Assembly (NCBI RefSeq): GCF_000759715.1
Contig: NZ_BBLU01000002.1
Span: forward strand, 1-64,000
Direction of reading: 5' to 3'
DNA: 64,000 nt
Origin: Demequina mangrovi
GTDB lineage: Bacteria; Actinomycetota; Actinomycetes; Actinomycetales; Demequinaceae
The notes beneath the pieces were generated by a model. It ran no database searches, was not told the origin of the DNA, and saw nothing but the letters and a program-made list of their open reading frames with translations. The translations under genes were made by a program, and so were the position numbers. This document shows positions 8,361-18,051 of this stretch, in pieces. Each line of letters starts with the position of its first letter. Positions within the stretch are counted from its first letter, which is position 1.

Positions 8361-9794
8361 ATGTTCAAAGACGCCAACGAGGCGATCGAGTATGTGAAGA
8401 ATGAGGGCGTCGAGTTCGTCGACATCCGTTTCTGCGACCTTCCCGGTCAGATGCAGCACTTCAACATCCCCGCGTCGCAGTTCACCGAGGACGTGTTCAC
8501 CGAGGGAGCGATGTTCGACGGTTCGTCGATCCGCGGCTTCCAGGCGATCAACGAGTCCGACATGAAGCTGCTGCCGGACGTCGCCACCGCGTTCATCGAC
8601 CCGTTCCGCAAGGCCAAGACCCTGGTCATCAACTTCTCGATCGTGGACCCGTTCACGAACGAGCCCTACTCGCGCGACCCCCGCAACATCGCGGCGAAGG
8701 CTGTCGAGTACCTGAAGTCGACCGGCATCGGCGACACCGCGTTCTTCGCGCCCGAGGCCGAGTTCTTCATCTTCGACTCGGTGCGCTTCGACACCGCGCA
8801 GAACGAGGGCTACTACCACATCGAGTCCTCCGAGGCCTGGTGGAACACCGGCAAGGAGTTCGAGGCGGACGGCACCCCCAACCGCGGCTACAAGACGCGC
8901 TACAAGGGCGGCTACTTCCCCGTCTCCCCCGGTGACCAGTTCGCCGACATCCGCGACGAGATGTGCAAGGTCCTCGGCGAGGTCGGCCTCGAGCTCGAGC
9001 GCGCGCACCACGAGGTGGGCACCGCCGGCCAGCAGGAGATCAACTACCGCTTCAACACGCTGCTGCACGCGGGCGACGACATCCAGAAGTTCAAGTACGT
9101 CGTCAAGAACGTGGCGTGGAAGCACGGCAAGACCGTCACCTTCATGCCGAAGCCGCTCTTCGGCGACAACGGCTCGGGCATGCACGTCCACCAGTCGATC
9201 TGGAAGAACGGCGAGCCGCTGTTCTACGACGAGTCCGGCTACGGCGGCCTCTCGGACATCGCCCGCTGGTACATCGGTGGAATCCTCAAGCACGCGCCGT
9301 CGCTGCTGGCCTTCACCAACCCGACCGTGAACTCGTACCACCGCCTCGTGCCGGGCTACGAGGCCCCGGTCAACCTGGTGTACTCGGCGCGTAACCGCTC
9401 CGCCGCGGTCCGCATCCCGATCACCGGTTCGAACCCGAAGGCCAAGCGCATCGAGTTCCGCGCGCCCGACCCGTCGTCGAACCCGTACCTCGCGTTCGCG
9501 GCGCTCCTGATGGCCGGCATCGACGGCATCAAGAACCGCATCGAACCGCCGGCCCCGGTCGACAAGGACCTGTACGAGCTGCCCCCGGAGGAGCACGCTC
9601 AGATCGCTCAGGTCCCGGACTCGCTCCCCAAGGTGCTCGACGCCCTCGAGTCGGACCACGGCTTCCTCACCGAGGGTGGCGTGTTCACCGAGGACCTCAT
9701 CGAGATGTGGATCGACCTCAAGCGCACGCAGGAGATCGACCCGCTGCGCTTCCGTCCGCACCCGCACGAGTTCGAGCTCTACTACGACTGCTAA
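8361..9794 (+). CDS. glnA: Glutamine synthetase type I (GSI-beta)
   Basis: A 477-residue glutamine synthetase, making glutamine from glutamate, ammonia and ATP as a dodecamer. Signature motifs include [10 protein letters not shown] near residues 270-279. The adenylylation site is Y405 in [10 protein letters not shown], the tyrosine modified by GlnE, whose gene is 17 kb away in this window. The ATG at 8361 has AAGGAG 6 nt upstream. A more upstream ATG (8316) lies just beyond the -10 and is unlikely. Regulation is probably by GlnR plus adenylylation. Confidence 0.97.
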   Translation: MFKDANEAIEYVKNEGVEFVDIRFCDLPGQMQHFNIPASQFTEDVFTEGAMFDGSSIRGFQAINESDMKLLPDVATAFIDPFRKAKTLVINFSIVDPFTNEPYSRDPRNIAAKAVEYLKSTGIGDTAFFAPEAEFFIFDSVRFDTAQNEGYYHIESSEAWWNTGKEFEADGTPNRGYKTRYKGGYFPVSPGDQFADIRDEMCKVLGEVGLELERAHHEVGTAGQQEINYRFNTLLHAGDDIQKFKYVVKNVAWKHGKTVTFMPKPLFGDNGSGMHVHQSIWKNGEPLFYDESGYGGLSDIARWYIGGILKHAPSLLAFTNPTVNSYHRLVPGYEAPVNLVYSARNRSAAVRIPITGSNPKAKRIEFRAPDPSSNPYLAFAALLMAGIDGIKNRIEPPAPVDKDLYELPPEEHAQIAQVPDSLPKVLDALESDHGFLTEGGVFTEDLIEMWIDLKRTQEIDPLRFRPHPHEFELYYDC

Positions 9795-9808
9795 GTCCTA
9801 GCGCTCAC

Positions 9809-9847
9809 CCGAAGGCCCGTCCCGCATCGCGCGGGGCGGGCCTTCGG
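9809..9847 (+). terminator. glnA terminator hairpin
   Basis: CCGAAGGCCCG pairs with CGGGCCTTCGG and the stem extends inward with one G-T wobble to a 5-nt loop. It starts 15 nt after the glnA stop and is followed by CCTTCTCC. Confidence 0.8.
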
Positions 9848-9911
9848 CCTTCTCCTGCAGCCTTCGCGCCCCGGCCCGCGAGGCGCGCGCGGCGAGCCCG
9901 CCCGGCTGCGG

Positions 9912-9917
9912 CAGGAT
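9912..9917 (+). promoter_or_regulatory. Possible -10 of leaderless helicase gene
   Basis: CAGGAT ends 6 nt before the ATG, with no Shine-Dalgarno sequence between. It departs from TAnnnT only at the first base. The same word precedes the glnA2 start by 7 nt at 31241-31246 on the minus strand. Confidence 0.35.
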
Positions 9918-9923
9918 AGGCGG

Positions 9924-12581
9924 ATGCCTCAGACGTGGACCGGTCGCACCGGCTGGACGCTCACGTGCGACGGCACCCGCCTGACCCTCGCGGCGGACGG
10001 CCGCACGGAGACCTTCGACGGTCTCGAGGCCGCACGTATCGGCGTCTCCCGGCTGGGCCCGCGCCGCGCTCTCACCGTCGCAGCGACGGACGACGCGCCC
10101 GCGCGCCGGCTGCCCGGCCTCACCGGCCGCGACGCCTCGGAGATCACCGAAGCCGTCGCACGCATCGTCACCCGCGGGAAGCTCCGCGGCGCGCTGCTGC
10201 TCGCCGCCGAGCGTCGGCCGTACTTCGAGCGCCTGCTCGCGACGCGCGTCCGCAAGCAGCGGTGGATCGCCCACGACGACGCCGCCGCGATCCTCGCGGG
10301 TCTCCCCCGCCACGCGGACGTGCTCGCGCTCCTCACCCCGGCCGAGCGAGGTGGCCTCGAGACGCTCCTCTCGCCCGAGGAGCGCACGGCCCTCGCCTTC
10401 CTCGCGCAGGATCACCTCGCCCAGGTGAGCCGCGCGAACGACGAGATCCTCAGGCGCGAGCTCGCCACCGGCCGGCCGTTCTTCGCCCGCGTCGAGAAGT
10501 CGCCGCTCACCGAGGAGCAGGCACGCGCCGTCATCAGCCACGACAACAGGGTCCGCGTCATCGCCGCCGCCGGTTCCGGCAAGACCTCGGTGATGGTCGC
10601 GCGCGCCGCCTACGCGATCCGCCGCGGCTTCGTGCGACCCGAGCGCGTCCTCATGCTGGCCTTCAACGCGGATGCGGCGAAGGAGCTCCAGGAGCGCGTC
10701 GACTCGCGCCTCGGGGCGCTGGGGCTGCCCCACGCGGGCCTCAAGGCGAGCACTTTCCACTCGTTCGGGCTCGCGCTCATCGGCGAGGCGACCGGCCGCA
10801 AGCCGCGCATCGCGCCGTGGGTCGAGGGAGGCCGCGACGTCGAGAAGGTCCAGGAGATCGTCGACCGGCTGCGCGACCAGGACCTCGACTTCCGCTTCAA
10901 GTGGGACCTGTTCCGCCTGCTCTACGGGAAGGTCTCCGCAGCGGCGGACGGCGGCGAGCCAGACTCGTACGATCCGACGGCCAAGCGTGCCGGCTTCGGC
11001 ACGTACCGCGGCGAGACCGTCCGCAGCGAGGACGAGCGGCTCGTCGCTGACTGGCTGTTCCTCCACGGGGTCGACTACCGCTACGACGAGCCGTATCCGC
11101 GCAACGTCGCGGACCACGCGCACGGCCGCTACCGCGCCTCGTTCCACTACCCCGCCGCGGGCGTCTGGCACGAGCACTGGTCCGTCCGCGCCGACGGCTC
11201 CCCGGTCGAGGACGTGCGCGGCTACGGCGACGTCATGGCGTGGAAGCGCAAGGTGCACGCGGACCACGGGACGGCGCTCGTGGAGACCGCGTGGCACTCG
11301 ATCATGGACCACAGCGGCTTCGAGGCCCTCGCGCGGGACCTCGAGCGCCACGGCGTCGCCCTCGACTGGAACCCCGATCGACCGCTGCCGGGCGCCGAGC
11401 CCCTCGAGCACGAGCGTCTCGCACGGCTCATGCGCACCTTCATGTCGCATGTGAAGTCCGGCGCCGTCACCCGCGAGAGCCTGCGCGACCGCGTCGCGGC
11501 CAACCCCGCCTTCGACACCGCGCGCACGCGGCTCTTCGTCGACCTGTACTGGCGCATCCACGACGCGTGGCAGTCCGAGCTCGAGGCGACCCGCACCGTC
11601 GACTTCGACGACATGCTCCTCCAGGCCGCCGCGCTGGTCGAGCATGATCCACGCCTCGCCCGCTGGGACCTCGTCATGGTCGACGAGTTCCAGGACACCA
11701 GCCGGGCCCGCGCCCGCCTCACCAAGGCGCTCCTGCGCGATCGCGGCACGCATCTGCTGGCGGTCGGCGACGACTGGCAGGCCATCAACCGCTTCGCCGG
11801 CGCGGACCTCTCGGTCATGACGGACTTCGCCGCCTACTTCGGACCGGCGCTCACCCGCAGGCTGCAGACCACGTTCCGCACCACGCAGACCACGGCCGAT
11901 GTCGCGGGGCGGTTCGTGTCGCGCAACCCCGCGCAGATCACCAAGTCGGTGCGCTCGGCCCGGGGCGCGGGCGGTGCGCCCGTCACCGTCGTCCGGGTGG
12001 CCCGGCACGATGCGGTGCCCGCCGCGGTGGAGGCCCACCTCGCGCGGCTCTCCGCATCGTCCCGCCCGGCCGCCGCCGGGCGGACGACGGTCGACGTGCT
12101 CGGACGCTACGGCTTCGACCAGAAGCTCGTGCCCGCGCGGCGCTTCGACGGCCTGGACGTGCGCTTCCGCACCGTGCACCGGTCGAAGGGCCTCGAGGCG
12201 GACCACATCGTCCTGCCCAACGTCACCAGCGGCACGTACGGCTTCCCCAGCACCATCCCCGACGACCCGGTGCTCACGCTCGCGATGGCGGACGGCGACG
12301 CCTACCGCCACGCCGAGGAGCGCCGCCTGCTCTACGTCGCGCTCACCCGCGCGCGACAGACCGTCACCCTCGTCACCGTCACCGGACGCGAGTCGCCGTT
12401 CGTGCTCGAGCTGCTCGAGGATCCGGACGTCGAGGTCGTCGATGCCGACGGCGTCCCTGCGGGCGAGGTGCGGGTGTGCCCGGGCTGCGGCGAGGGCACC
12501 CTGGTCCGCCGTGACGGCCGCTACGGCGAGTTCTACGGCTGCAGCACGTTCCCCCGCTGCCACGAGACCGCGAGGGTCTAG
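9924..12581 (+). CDS. UvrD-family helicase (helicase IV-like) with C-terminal C4 zinc ribbon
   Basis: An 885-residue SF1A DNA helicase. An N-terminal domain of about 180 residues is followed by Walker A AAAGSGKTS (K220), DEFQD Walker B (D587-D591), VGDDWQAINRF, TTFRTT, VHRSKGLEADHIVLPN and LLYVALTRARQ. A helicase IV-type insertion (about 371-450, from ERLVADWLFLHGVDYRY to AWKRKVHADHGT) resembles a PD-(D/E)xK nuclease fold. The expected acidic residue in its YxPDF-like strand is a serine (S406), so nuclease activity is doubtful. A topoisomerase-type zinc ribbon ends the protein (C852, C855, C873, C879). It probably acts in DNA repair. Confidence 0.88.
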   Translation: MPQTWTGRTGWTLTCDGTRLTLAADGRTETFDGLEAARIGVSRLGPRRALTVAATDDAPARRLPGLTGRDASEITEAVARIVTRGKLRGALLLAAERRPYFERLLATRVRKQRWIAHDDAAAILAGLPRHADVLALLTPAERGGLETLLSPEERTALAFLAQDHLAQVSRANDEILRRELATGRPFFARVEKSPLTEEQARAVISHDNRVRVIAAAGSGKTSVMVARAAYAIRRGFVRPERVLMLAFNADAAKELQERVDSRLGALGLPHAGLKASTFHSFGLALIGEATGRKPRIAPWVEGGRDVEKVQEIVDRLRDQDLDFRFKWDLFRLLYGKVSAAADGGEPDSYDPTAKRAGFGTYRGETVRSEDERLVADWLFLHGVDYRYDEPYPRNVADHAHGRYRASFHYPAAGVWHEHWSVRADGSPVEDVRGYGDVMAWKRKVHADHGTALVETAWHSIMDHSGFEALARDLERHGVALDWNPDRPLPGAEPLEHERLARLMRTFMSHVKSGAVTRESLRDRVAANPAFDTARTRLFVDLYWRIHDAWQSELEATRTVDFDDMLLQAAALVEHDPRLARWDLVMVDEFQDTSRARARLTKALLRDRGTHLLAVGDDWQAINRFAGADLSVMTDFAAYFGPALTRRLQTTFRTTQTTADVAGRFVSRNPAQITKSVRSARGAGGAPVTVVRVARHDAVPAAVEAHLARLSASSRPAAAGRTTVDVLGRYGFDQKLVPARRFDGLDVRFRTVHRSKGLEADHIVLPNVTSGTYGFPSTIPDDPVLTLAMADGDAYRHAEERRLLYVALTRARQTVTLVTVTGRESPFVLELLEDPDVEVVDADGVPAGEVRVCPGCGEGTLVRRDGRYGEFYGCSTFPRCHETARV

Positions 12582-12671
12582 GCCCGTCGCGCGGACGCAC
12601 CCGATACAGTGCCGGGAGACGATGCGCGGGGCACCGCCGCATCGGACGCGAGGGGCTGAGGGGGAACGGCC

Positions 12672-13370
12672 ATGGAGCCGGAGATCATGGTGACGAGCGT
12701 GGTCGATGCGCTCGTCGAGGACCTGCGCCACAAGGTTCTCAGCGGCGAGCTCGCGCCCGGCACGCCTCTGACCGAGCTCGAGGTCGCGACGCGCTACGAC
12801 GTGGCGCGCGCGAGCGCTCGCGCCGCAATCGACCGTCTCACGGGCGAGAAGGTGCTGGTCCGCGCCAACTACAGGACCGCGCGCGTGATCGCCCTGGGCC
12901 CCGAGGACGTGCGCGACATCTATCGCACGCGCGCACGTCTCGAGTCCTCGGTGCTGCGCGAGCTGGCGCGCACGCGGCACGTCCCCGAAGAGGCCAGGGA
13001 GGCCAACGCTCAGCTCACCGCGCTCTGGGCGGAGCGCTCGCCGGGCAGGGTCGCTCCCGATATGCGTTTCCACACCAGCCTCGTGGACGCGGCCGGGAGC
13101 GAGCGCACCTCCGCGGTGTACCGCTCGCTGGCCTTCGAGACGCGGCTCTGCATGGCCCGTCTCCAGGTCAATCCGCAGCTGGACCCCGACGCCAACATCG
13201 CCGAGCACGCGCGCATCCTCGACCTCATCGCCGCGGGAGACGCCGACGGAGCCGCGGCGATGCTCGAGGAGCATCTGGCGCGTGCGCGCGAGCTGCTCGC
13301 GGCCAGCCTGGGCGGCGAGGCCGGCCCCGAGGCGAACCGGCCGTCGTCGGCGCTCCCGCCTGCCTCGTGA
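12672..13370 (+). CDS. GntR family regulator, FadR/FCD subfamily
   Basis: A 232-residue regulator. The N-terminal winged helix-turn-helix runs from DLRHKVLSGELAPG through TELEVATRYDVARASARAAI to residue 75. An all-helical FCD effector domain follows, with the metal-type ligands in DMRFHTSLV and EHARILDLI. Such proteins respond to small carboxylates or sugar acids. A GGGGGAAC ribosome site supports the ATG at 12672. A TACAGT -10-like element lies near 12604. No neighbouring catabolic gene identifies the ligand. Confidence 0.85.
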   Translation: MEPEIMVTSVVDALVEDLRHKVLSGELAPGTPLTELEVATRYDVARASARAAIDRLTGEKVLVRANYRTARVIALGPEDVRDIYRTRARLESSVLRELARTRHVPEEAREANAQLTALWAERSPGRVAPDMRFHTSLVDAAGSERTSAVYRSLAFETRLCMARLQVNPQLDPDANIAEHARILDLIAAGDADGAAAMLEEHLARARELLAASLGGEAGPEANRPSSALPPAS

Positions 13371-13394
13371 CGAGGCGCGGCCTCCCCTGAACGC

Positions 13395-13429
13395 AGAGCG
13401 CCCGCTCCCCTCGCGGGAACGGGCGCTCT
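13395..13429. terminator. Bidirectional terminator hairpin
   Basis: AGAGCGCCCG (13395-13404) pairs with CGGGCGCTCT (13420-13429), with extra pairing inside the loop. It lies between the convergent GntR and MFS genes, and a TT follows on the plus strand. Confidence 0.8.
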
Positions 13430-13455
13430 TGGTCGCTCCTGAGGCGTCGGGGCGC

Positions 13456-14934
13456 TCAGGCAGGCTCCGCCGCCGGCTCCACCGCCGAGGGCTCCTCCGC
13501 GTGAGCCCCGCCCGACATGGGCCGCGTCTGCACCAGGGTGACCGCCGCGACGGTCGCCAGCAGCACGGCGCCCACCGAGATCCACATCGCGGTCGAGAAC
13601 CCCTGGACGGTGGCCTCGGCGAGCTCGGCGGGCGTGGTCGCGCCGTTGTCCGTGATCCAGCTCGTGGTGACGGTCGCTGCCACGGTGTTGAGCAGCGCGA
13701 TGCCGATCGACCCGCCCACCTGCTGCGTGGTGTTGAGCGTCGCGGACACCACGCCCGCGTCGGTCCCGCGCACGCCGCCGGTGGCCGTCGCCATGGACGG
13801 CATGAAGGTCATGCCCATGCCGAGGCCCAGGAGGAGCAGGCCGGGGAACACGTGGAGCCAGTAGGTCGAGCCGACGTCGATCTGTGTGAGGAAGGCCAGC
13901 GCCGCGGCGCCGATGAGCGTGCCGGGGATCATGAGCCGACGCGGCCCGACCCGCGGCAGGAAGCGCGCCGAGATGCCGACGGCGCCCGACATCATGCCGA
14001 CCACCATGGGCAGGAAGGCCACACCCGTCTTGAGGGGCGAGTACCCCTGGATGCCCTGCATGTAGTACGTGAGGAACAGGAAGACGCCGAACATCCCGAT
14101 CTGGGTGAGGCCCACGGCCGCGAGGGCGCCCGCACGGTTGCGGTCGCGCAGCAGATGGAGCGGGAGCAGCGCGTGCGGGGTGCGTCGCTCGACCACGACG
14201 AAGAGCGCGAGCAGGGCCGCGCCGAGACCGAGCATCGACAGCACCAGCGTCGAGCCCCAGCCGTGCTGCTCGGCCTCGCTGAGCGCGTAGACGATGGCGA
14301 GCACGCCGCCGGTAGCGAGGAGCGCGCCGGGGACGTCGAGCCGTGTGCGGATGCCGGAGGTGCCGTGGTCGCGCAGGAACATGGTCGCGCCGATGATGGC
14401 GACCGCGGCGATGGGGACGTTCACCATGAGCGTCCAGCGCCAGTCGAGGTACTGCGTGAGCGCGCCGCCGAGGATCAGCCCGATCGCGGCGCCTCCGCCG
14501 GCGACCGCGCCGTAGACCCCGAGCGCACGCGCGCGCTCCTTGGGCTCGGTGAAGGTGACGTTGAGCATCGAGAGCGCGGCCGGTGCGAGCAGCGCCGCGA
14601 ACACGCCCTGGAGCGCACGCGCGATGAGGAGCATCGCGAAGGTCTGCGCGACGCCGCCGAGGGCCGAGGCGACGGCGAAGCCGACCAGGCCGATGATGAG
14701 CGTGCGCTTGCGGCCGAAGACGTCGCCGAGACGGCCGCCGAGCAGCAGGAGCCCGCCGAAGGCGAGGGTGTACGCGGTGATGACCCACTGGCGGTCGGCA
14801 TCCGAGATGCCGAGGTCCGCCTGGGCGGTGGGGAGCGCGATGTTGACGATGGTCATGTCGAGCACGACCATCAGCTGTGCCAGCGCGATCGCGCCGAGGC
14901 CCCACCAGCGGCGGGGATCGGGTGTGGTGTCCAT
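13456..14934 (-). CDS. MFS drug exporter, DHA2 (EmrB/QacA) family
   Basis: A 492-residue, 14-helix drug:proton antiporter. Family signatures are VVLDMTIVNIALPTAQADL in helix 1 (motif D1-like), LGGRLGDVFGRKRTL (motif A) in the first loop and GAVAGGGAAIGLILGG (motif C) in helix 5. The ATG at 14934 has AAAGG upstream. A longer frame exists but only adds Pro/Arg-rich sequence. A divergent TetR gene and a shared operator region make this an inducible efflux unit. Confidence 0.92.
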   Translation of the reverse strand: MDTTPDPRRWWGLGAIALAQLMVVLDMTIVNIALPTAQADLGISDADRQWVITAYTLAFGGLLLLGGRLGDVFGRKRTLIIGLVGFAVASALGGVAQTFAMLLIARALQGVFAALLAPAALSMLNVTFTEPKERARALGVYGAVAGGGAAIGLILGGALTQYLDWRWTLMVNVPIAAVAIIGATMFLRDHGTSGIRTRLDVPGALLATGGVLAIVYALSEAEQHGWGSTLVLSMLGLGAALLALFVVVERRTPHALLPLHLLRDRNRAGALAAVGLTQIGMFGVFLFLTYYMQGIQGYSPLKTGVAFLPMVVGMMSGAVGISARFLPRVGPRRLMIPGTLIGAAALAFLTQIDVGSTYWLHVFPGLLLLGLGMGMTFMPSMATATGGVRGTDAGVVSATLNTTQQVGGSIGIALLNTVAATVTTSWITDNGATTPAELAEATVQGFSTAMWISVGAVLLATVAAVTLVQTRPMSGGAHAEEPSAVEPAAEPA

Positions 14935-15076
14935 GGGTGCCTTTCGTGCGCACGCGCCGAGGCGCGGCGGATCCGGGGTGAGGCGGCGTCGCCGAGGAGC
15001 CCGCGAGGGCGGGACCGGGGCTCGTGGACGAGCCGGGGTCGTGGGCGGCACGGCGACGGGACGATGTGCCCGCCGG

Positions 15077-15138
15077 AACTTCCTAGCCGCCCGGTAAGTT
15101 ACGACTAGGACGCTATGCTGGAACTAGCCGGCCGTCAA
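15077..15138. promoter_or_regulatory. Divergent MFS/tetR promoter region with inverted repeats
   Basis: For the MFS gene (minus strand) TTGACG (15133-15138) and TAGCGT (15110-15115) are 17 nt apart. For tetR (plus strand) TATGCT lies at 15114-15119. Just inside the MFS transcript are three overlapping symmetries: GTAAGTTAC (15094-15102), AACTT-n14-AAGTT (15077-15100) and TCCTAG-n18-CTAGGA (15081-15110). One of these is the likely TetR operator, but which one cannot be decided from sequence alone. Confidence 0.6.
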
Positions 15139-15180
15139 GTCGAATCCCGGAAATCCCCCGGGACCGTCGGAGAGGAAGCG

Positions 15181-15744
15181 ATGACCGAGACCCCCACCCG
15201 CCGCCGCGGCGACACCCGCGAGCGCATCCAGGAGGTCGCGCTCGAGCGCTTCACCGAGAACGGCTACGACCAGACCTCGCTGCGCGAGATCGCCGAGGAC
15301 CTCGGCGTCACCAAGGCCGCGCTGTACTACCACTTCAAGACCAAGGACGAGATCCTCGAGTCGCTGCTGGGCCAGGCCTCGACGGAGCTCGACCACCTGG
15401 TCGAGTGGATGCAGGCCGAGCCCTCCACGCGCGAGCGCCGGCTCGAGATGATCCACCGCCTCGGCGACATCACCCGCGGGGTCCCCGGGGACGTCATGCG
15501 CTGCGTCCAGCAGAACGAGGCCGCGCTGCGGAACCTCGGCGCGACCACGCTGCTGGTGCACGATCTCAAGGTGCGCCTGTGGCAGGCGGCGCTGCCCGAG
15601 GACGCACCGCTCGAGGACCGGCTGCGCATCCGCATGGCGATCATGACCGTGCTCATCGCCAACAAGGCGGACAACGATCTGGGGGGCACGGCCGACGAGC
15701 GCGCGTCCGCCGCCCTCGCGATCGCCGAGGACCTGGTTCCCTAA
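15181..15744 (+). CDS. TetR family transcriptional regulator
   Basis: A 187-residue regulator. Its TetR DNA-binding domain covers residues 10-57: TRERIQEVALERFTENGYDQ, then TSLREIAEDLGVTKAALYYH and FKTKDEIL. The ligand-binding half is all-helical. The ATG at 15181 follows GAGAGGAAG, and an upstream in-frame ATG at 15115 lies within the promoter. It very likely represses the divergent MFS exporter and itself. Its stop codon overlaps the convergent gene at 15741. Confidence 0.92.
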   Translation: MTETPTRRRGDTRERIQEVALERFTENGYDQTSLREIAEDLGVTKAALYYHFKTKDEILESLLGQASTELDHLVEWMQAEPSTRERRLEMIHRLGDITRGVPGDVMRCVQQNEAALRNLGATTLLVHDLKVRLWQAALPEDAPLEDRLRIRMAIMTVLIANKADNDLGGTADERASAALAIAEDLVP

Positions 15745-16163
15745 TCCGCCAGCAGGTCGACGGCGTAGTCGGCCGGCTCTCCCGCGAGCCGCGCGCGGAG
15801 CCACGCGGCATCGGCCACCGACAGCGCGATCTCGATCGCGGCGTCGCGCGTGCGCAGCGTCAGGACGCTCATGGACGGGCCGATCACCTGCTCCTCGACC
15901 GCGCTCGGCACCCGCGCGGCCTCGTCGACCGACACGACGGCGATGACCCGCTCCCGGCGGCGCAGCTCGCCCGCGTCGACCTGCCAGCGCGGCCTCGACT
16001 CCCAGAACGGCTTGAGCCCGTCGACCCTGCCCGAAGCGGAGCGCGTATGCGCCACGATGATGCCTCGCGCCCGCTGCTTCGCGATCTGCCGGGGGCTCGG
16101 CTCGAGCCCCAACAGGCCGAGCACGACCTCGCCGATCAGCGGCCCGAGCACCGCGTCCCACAT
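15741..16163 (-). CDS. Hypothetical protein
   Basis: A 140-residue protein I do not recognise. It begins with one hydrophobic segment (MWDAVLGPLIGEVVLGLLGL), then a basic stretch, a central KPFWESRPRWQVDAGEL motif and a beta-rich hydrophobic C-terminal part with repeated V/I/A. The start at 16163 is backed by GGAGGTGGACG. It converges on tetR with 4 nt of overlap. GC skew by codon position looks like genuine coding sequence. Confidence 0.65.
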   Translation of the reverse strand: MWDAVLGPLIGEVVLGLLGLEPSPRQIAKQRARGIIVAHTRSASGRVDGLKPFWESRPRWQVDAGELRRRERVIAVVSVDEAARVPSAVEEQVIGPSMSVLTLRTRDAAIEIALSVADAAWLRARLAGEPADYAVDLLAD

Positions 16164-16262
16164 CGTCCACCTCCGGTCACGGCCTCGCGTGCTCGGATGC
16201 TCCCACACCGGGGCTCGCCGGCGCCAGAGTCTCGTCTCGGTCGCCGGCGAGCGCACGCGGAA

Positions 16263-16290
16263 GCGGCGCGGTCCCGCAGGACCGCGCCGC
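16263..16290 (-). terminator. Terminator hairpin downstream of M28 peptidase gene
   Basis: A perfect 12-bp stem (16263-16274 with 16279-16290), GCGGCGCGGTCC, and loop CGCA. It begins 25 nt after the peptidase stop on the minus strand. Confidence 0.75.
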
Positions 16291-16315
16291 TCCCCTGCTC
16301 AGCGTCCCTAGCGGA

Positions 16316-17839
16316 TCAGGACGCGTCGACCAGCCCCTTCGGCTTGAAGTTGCCCTTGCCCTTGACGCCGTTGACGGCCTCCGTGTTCATCGCGAACTGG
16401 AGCGTCGCGTAAGCGACCGCGTCGGTGTTGACCTCCATCGCCTCGCGGCTGACGTTGTCGATGGTGTCGCACGCCGAGTGGTAGCACGGGTCGTAGGCCT
16501 CGCCCGCGACGCCGCCGTACAGCGCCGCCTCGTCGGCCGTCTTGATGCCCTCGGCACCGGTGAACAGGCCGCCCGCGGGGATGCCCACGTCGATGAAGCC
16601 CGCATAGTCCGAGCGCCCGGAGAACTCGGTGGCCTGGAACGGCATGCCGATCGACTCGTAGTACTCCTGGAAGGTCGCCTCGATGACGTCGGATCCCGGC
16701 GGGCCCTCGAGCCCGAAGTCCGAGCCGTCGCCGTCATAGATGCCGTACATGTAGTTCGGCGAGCCGACCATGTCGAAGTTGAGGTACAGCGCGATGTCCT
16801 CGATCTCCTCATCGGTGAGCGAGTAGGCGTACTCGTACGAGCCGATGAGCCCGGACTCCTCGGCGCCCCACCATGCGAAGCGCACCTTGTTCGTCGTCTT
16901 GACCTTGGCCAGGTTCTCCGCGACCTCGAGGATCGCGGCCGAGCCCGAGCCGTTGTCGTTGACGCCCGGCCCCTCGGGGACCGAGTCGAGGTGCGCTCCC
17001 GCCATCACCACGTTGCCGGGGTCGCCCCACTTCGACTCCGCGATGACGTTCGACGTCTCCCGGGTCTCGGTGAGCGCGTCGACGATGATCCGCAGCTCGG
17101 TGCCCGGGTTGTCGTACAGCTCCTCGCCGATCGAGTACGACGCGCCGACCACAGGGATCCCCACGCCGACGCCGCCGAGCGTGCCCAGGAAGTTGGACTC
17201 CCGTCCCGGCTGACCCTCGTTGAAGATGATCACGGCAGAGGCACCCGCCGCCTCGGCGTTCGCAGCCTTGAGGTAGAAGCTGCACGAGCCGCGCTGCACC
17301 ACCGCGATGTTCCCCGCGGTGAAGCCCGCGAAGTCGGCGGACTCGCAGCCCGAGGTCGACGTGTTGGCGTCCGGCGCGGCGGGCACCATGACGTCGACGG
17401 TCTCCGCCGTCGCCGTGACGGTCCCCGAGCCCGAGTACTCCATCGTGGCGAAGCCGGGCTCCCCGAAGTACTCGTAGGTCGTCGGGTTCGGGCTGGTCTG
17501 CTCAAGCGTCGCCGGTGTGAGCTCCTCGAAGTAGTCGAACGTGAACGGCTCGATCGAGACGTCGTAGCCGGCGTCCTCCATGACGCCCGCCACGTACGCC
17601 ACCGAGGCGTCGTAGCCCGGGGTGCTCGACGCGCGGGTGCCGCCGTTGGCATCCGCGATCGCCTGGAACGCCGCCAGGTGCGTGAAGGCTCCCTCGCCTG
17701 ACACGCACTCCAGCAGCTTCTCGACGGTGTTGTTGACCCGGGTGTCGCACGACTTCGGGCCCGCAGACGCAGCAGGCGCGACCATGATGGTCGCGCCGCA
17801 CGCCAGGAGCCCCAGTGTCGCCAGTCTCTTCCTGTGCAT
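16316..17839 (-). CDS. Secreted M28 family zinc aminopeptidase with PA domain
   Basis: A 507-residue exported peptidase with a Sec signal peptide (MHRKRLATLGLLACGATIMV... to an ASA cleavage site near residue 27). A protease-associated domain (about 140-250) is inserted before the M28 core. Zinc ligands are recognisable: H283 in AHLDSV, D295 in VNDNGSG, E327/E328 in WGAEESG, an Asp in NFDMVG and H454 in CYHSACD. It resembles Streptomyces-type leucine aminopeptidases that trim peptides outside the cell. GGGGAGGA precedes the ATG. Confidence 0.93.
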   Translation of the reverse strand: MHRKRLATLGLLACGATIMVAPAASAGPKSCDTRVNNTVEKLLECVSGEGAFTHLAAFQAIADANGGTRASSTPGYDASVAYVAGVMEDAGYDVSIEPFTFDYFEELTPATLEQTSPNPTTYEYFGEPGFATMEYSGSGTVTATAETVDVMVPAAPDANTSTSGCESADFAGFTAGNIAVVQRGSCSFYLKAANAEAAGASAVIIFNEGQPGRESNFLGTLGGVGVGIPVVGASYSIGEELYDNPGTELRIIVDALTETRETSNVIAESKWGDPGNVVMAGAHLDSVPEGPGVNDNGSGSAAILEVAENLAKVKTTNKVRFAWWGAEESGLIGSYEYAYSLTDEEIEDIALYLNFDMVGSPNYMYGIYDGDGSDFGLEGPPGSDVIEATFQEYYESIGMPFQATEFSGRSDYAGFIDVGIPAGGLFTGAEGIKTADEAALYGGVAGEAYDPCYHSACDTIDNVSREAMEVNTDAVAYATLQFAMNTEAVNGVKGKGNFKPKGLVDAS

Positions 17840-18051
17840 TTCCTCCCCTTTCGTCACCTCAGCCGTAAGTGCACCGTAGGCGCAACGCGGCGATCGTGCC
17901 CAGGGAACCTGACATTTCACACGAATCCTGCGTCTCTCACCGCATTCGCGACCGCTCGCTCCCCCGCAGCGCGCAGCCGTCCGCACGCGGCCCCTCACCC
18001 GGCGCATCGTCCCTGGCCTTGCTACGTTTCTTGCGGGAGGGAGGAGGGCCG

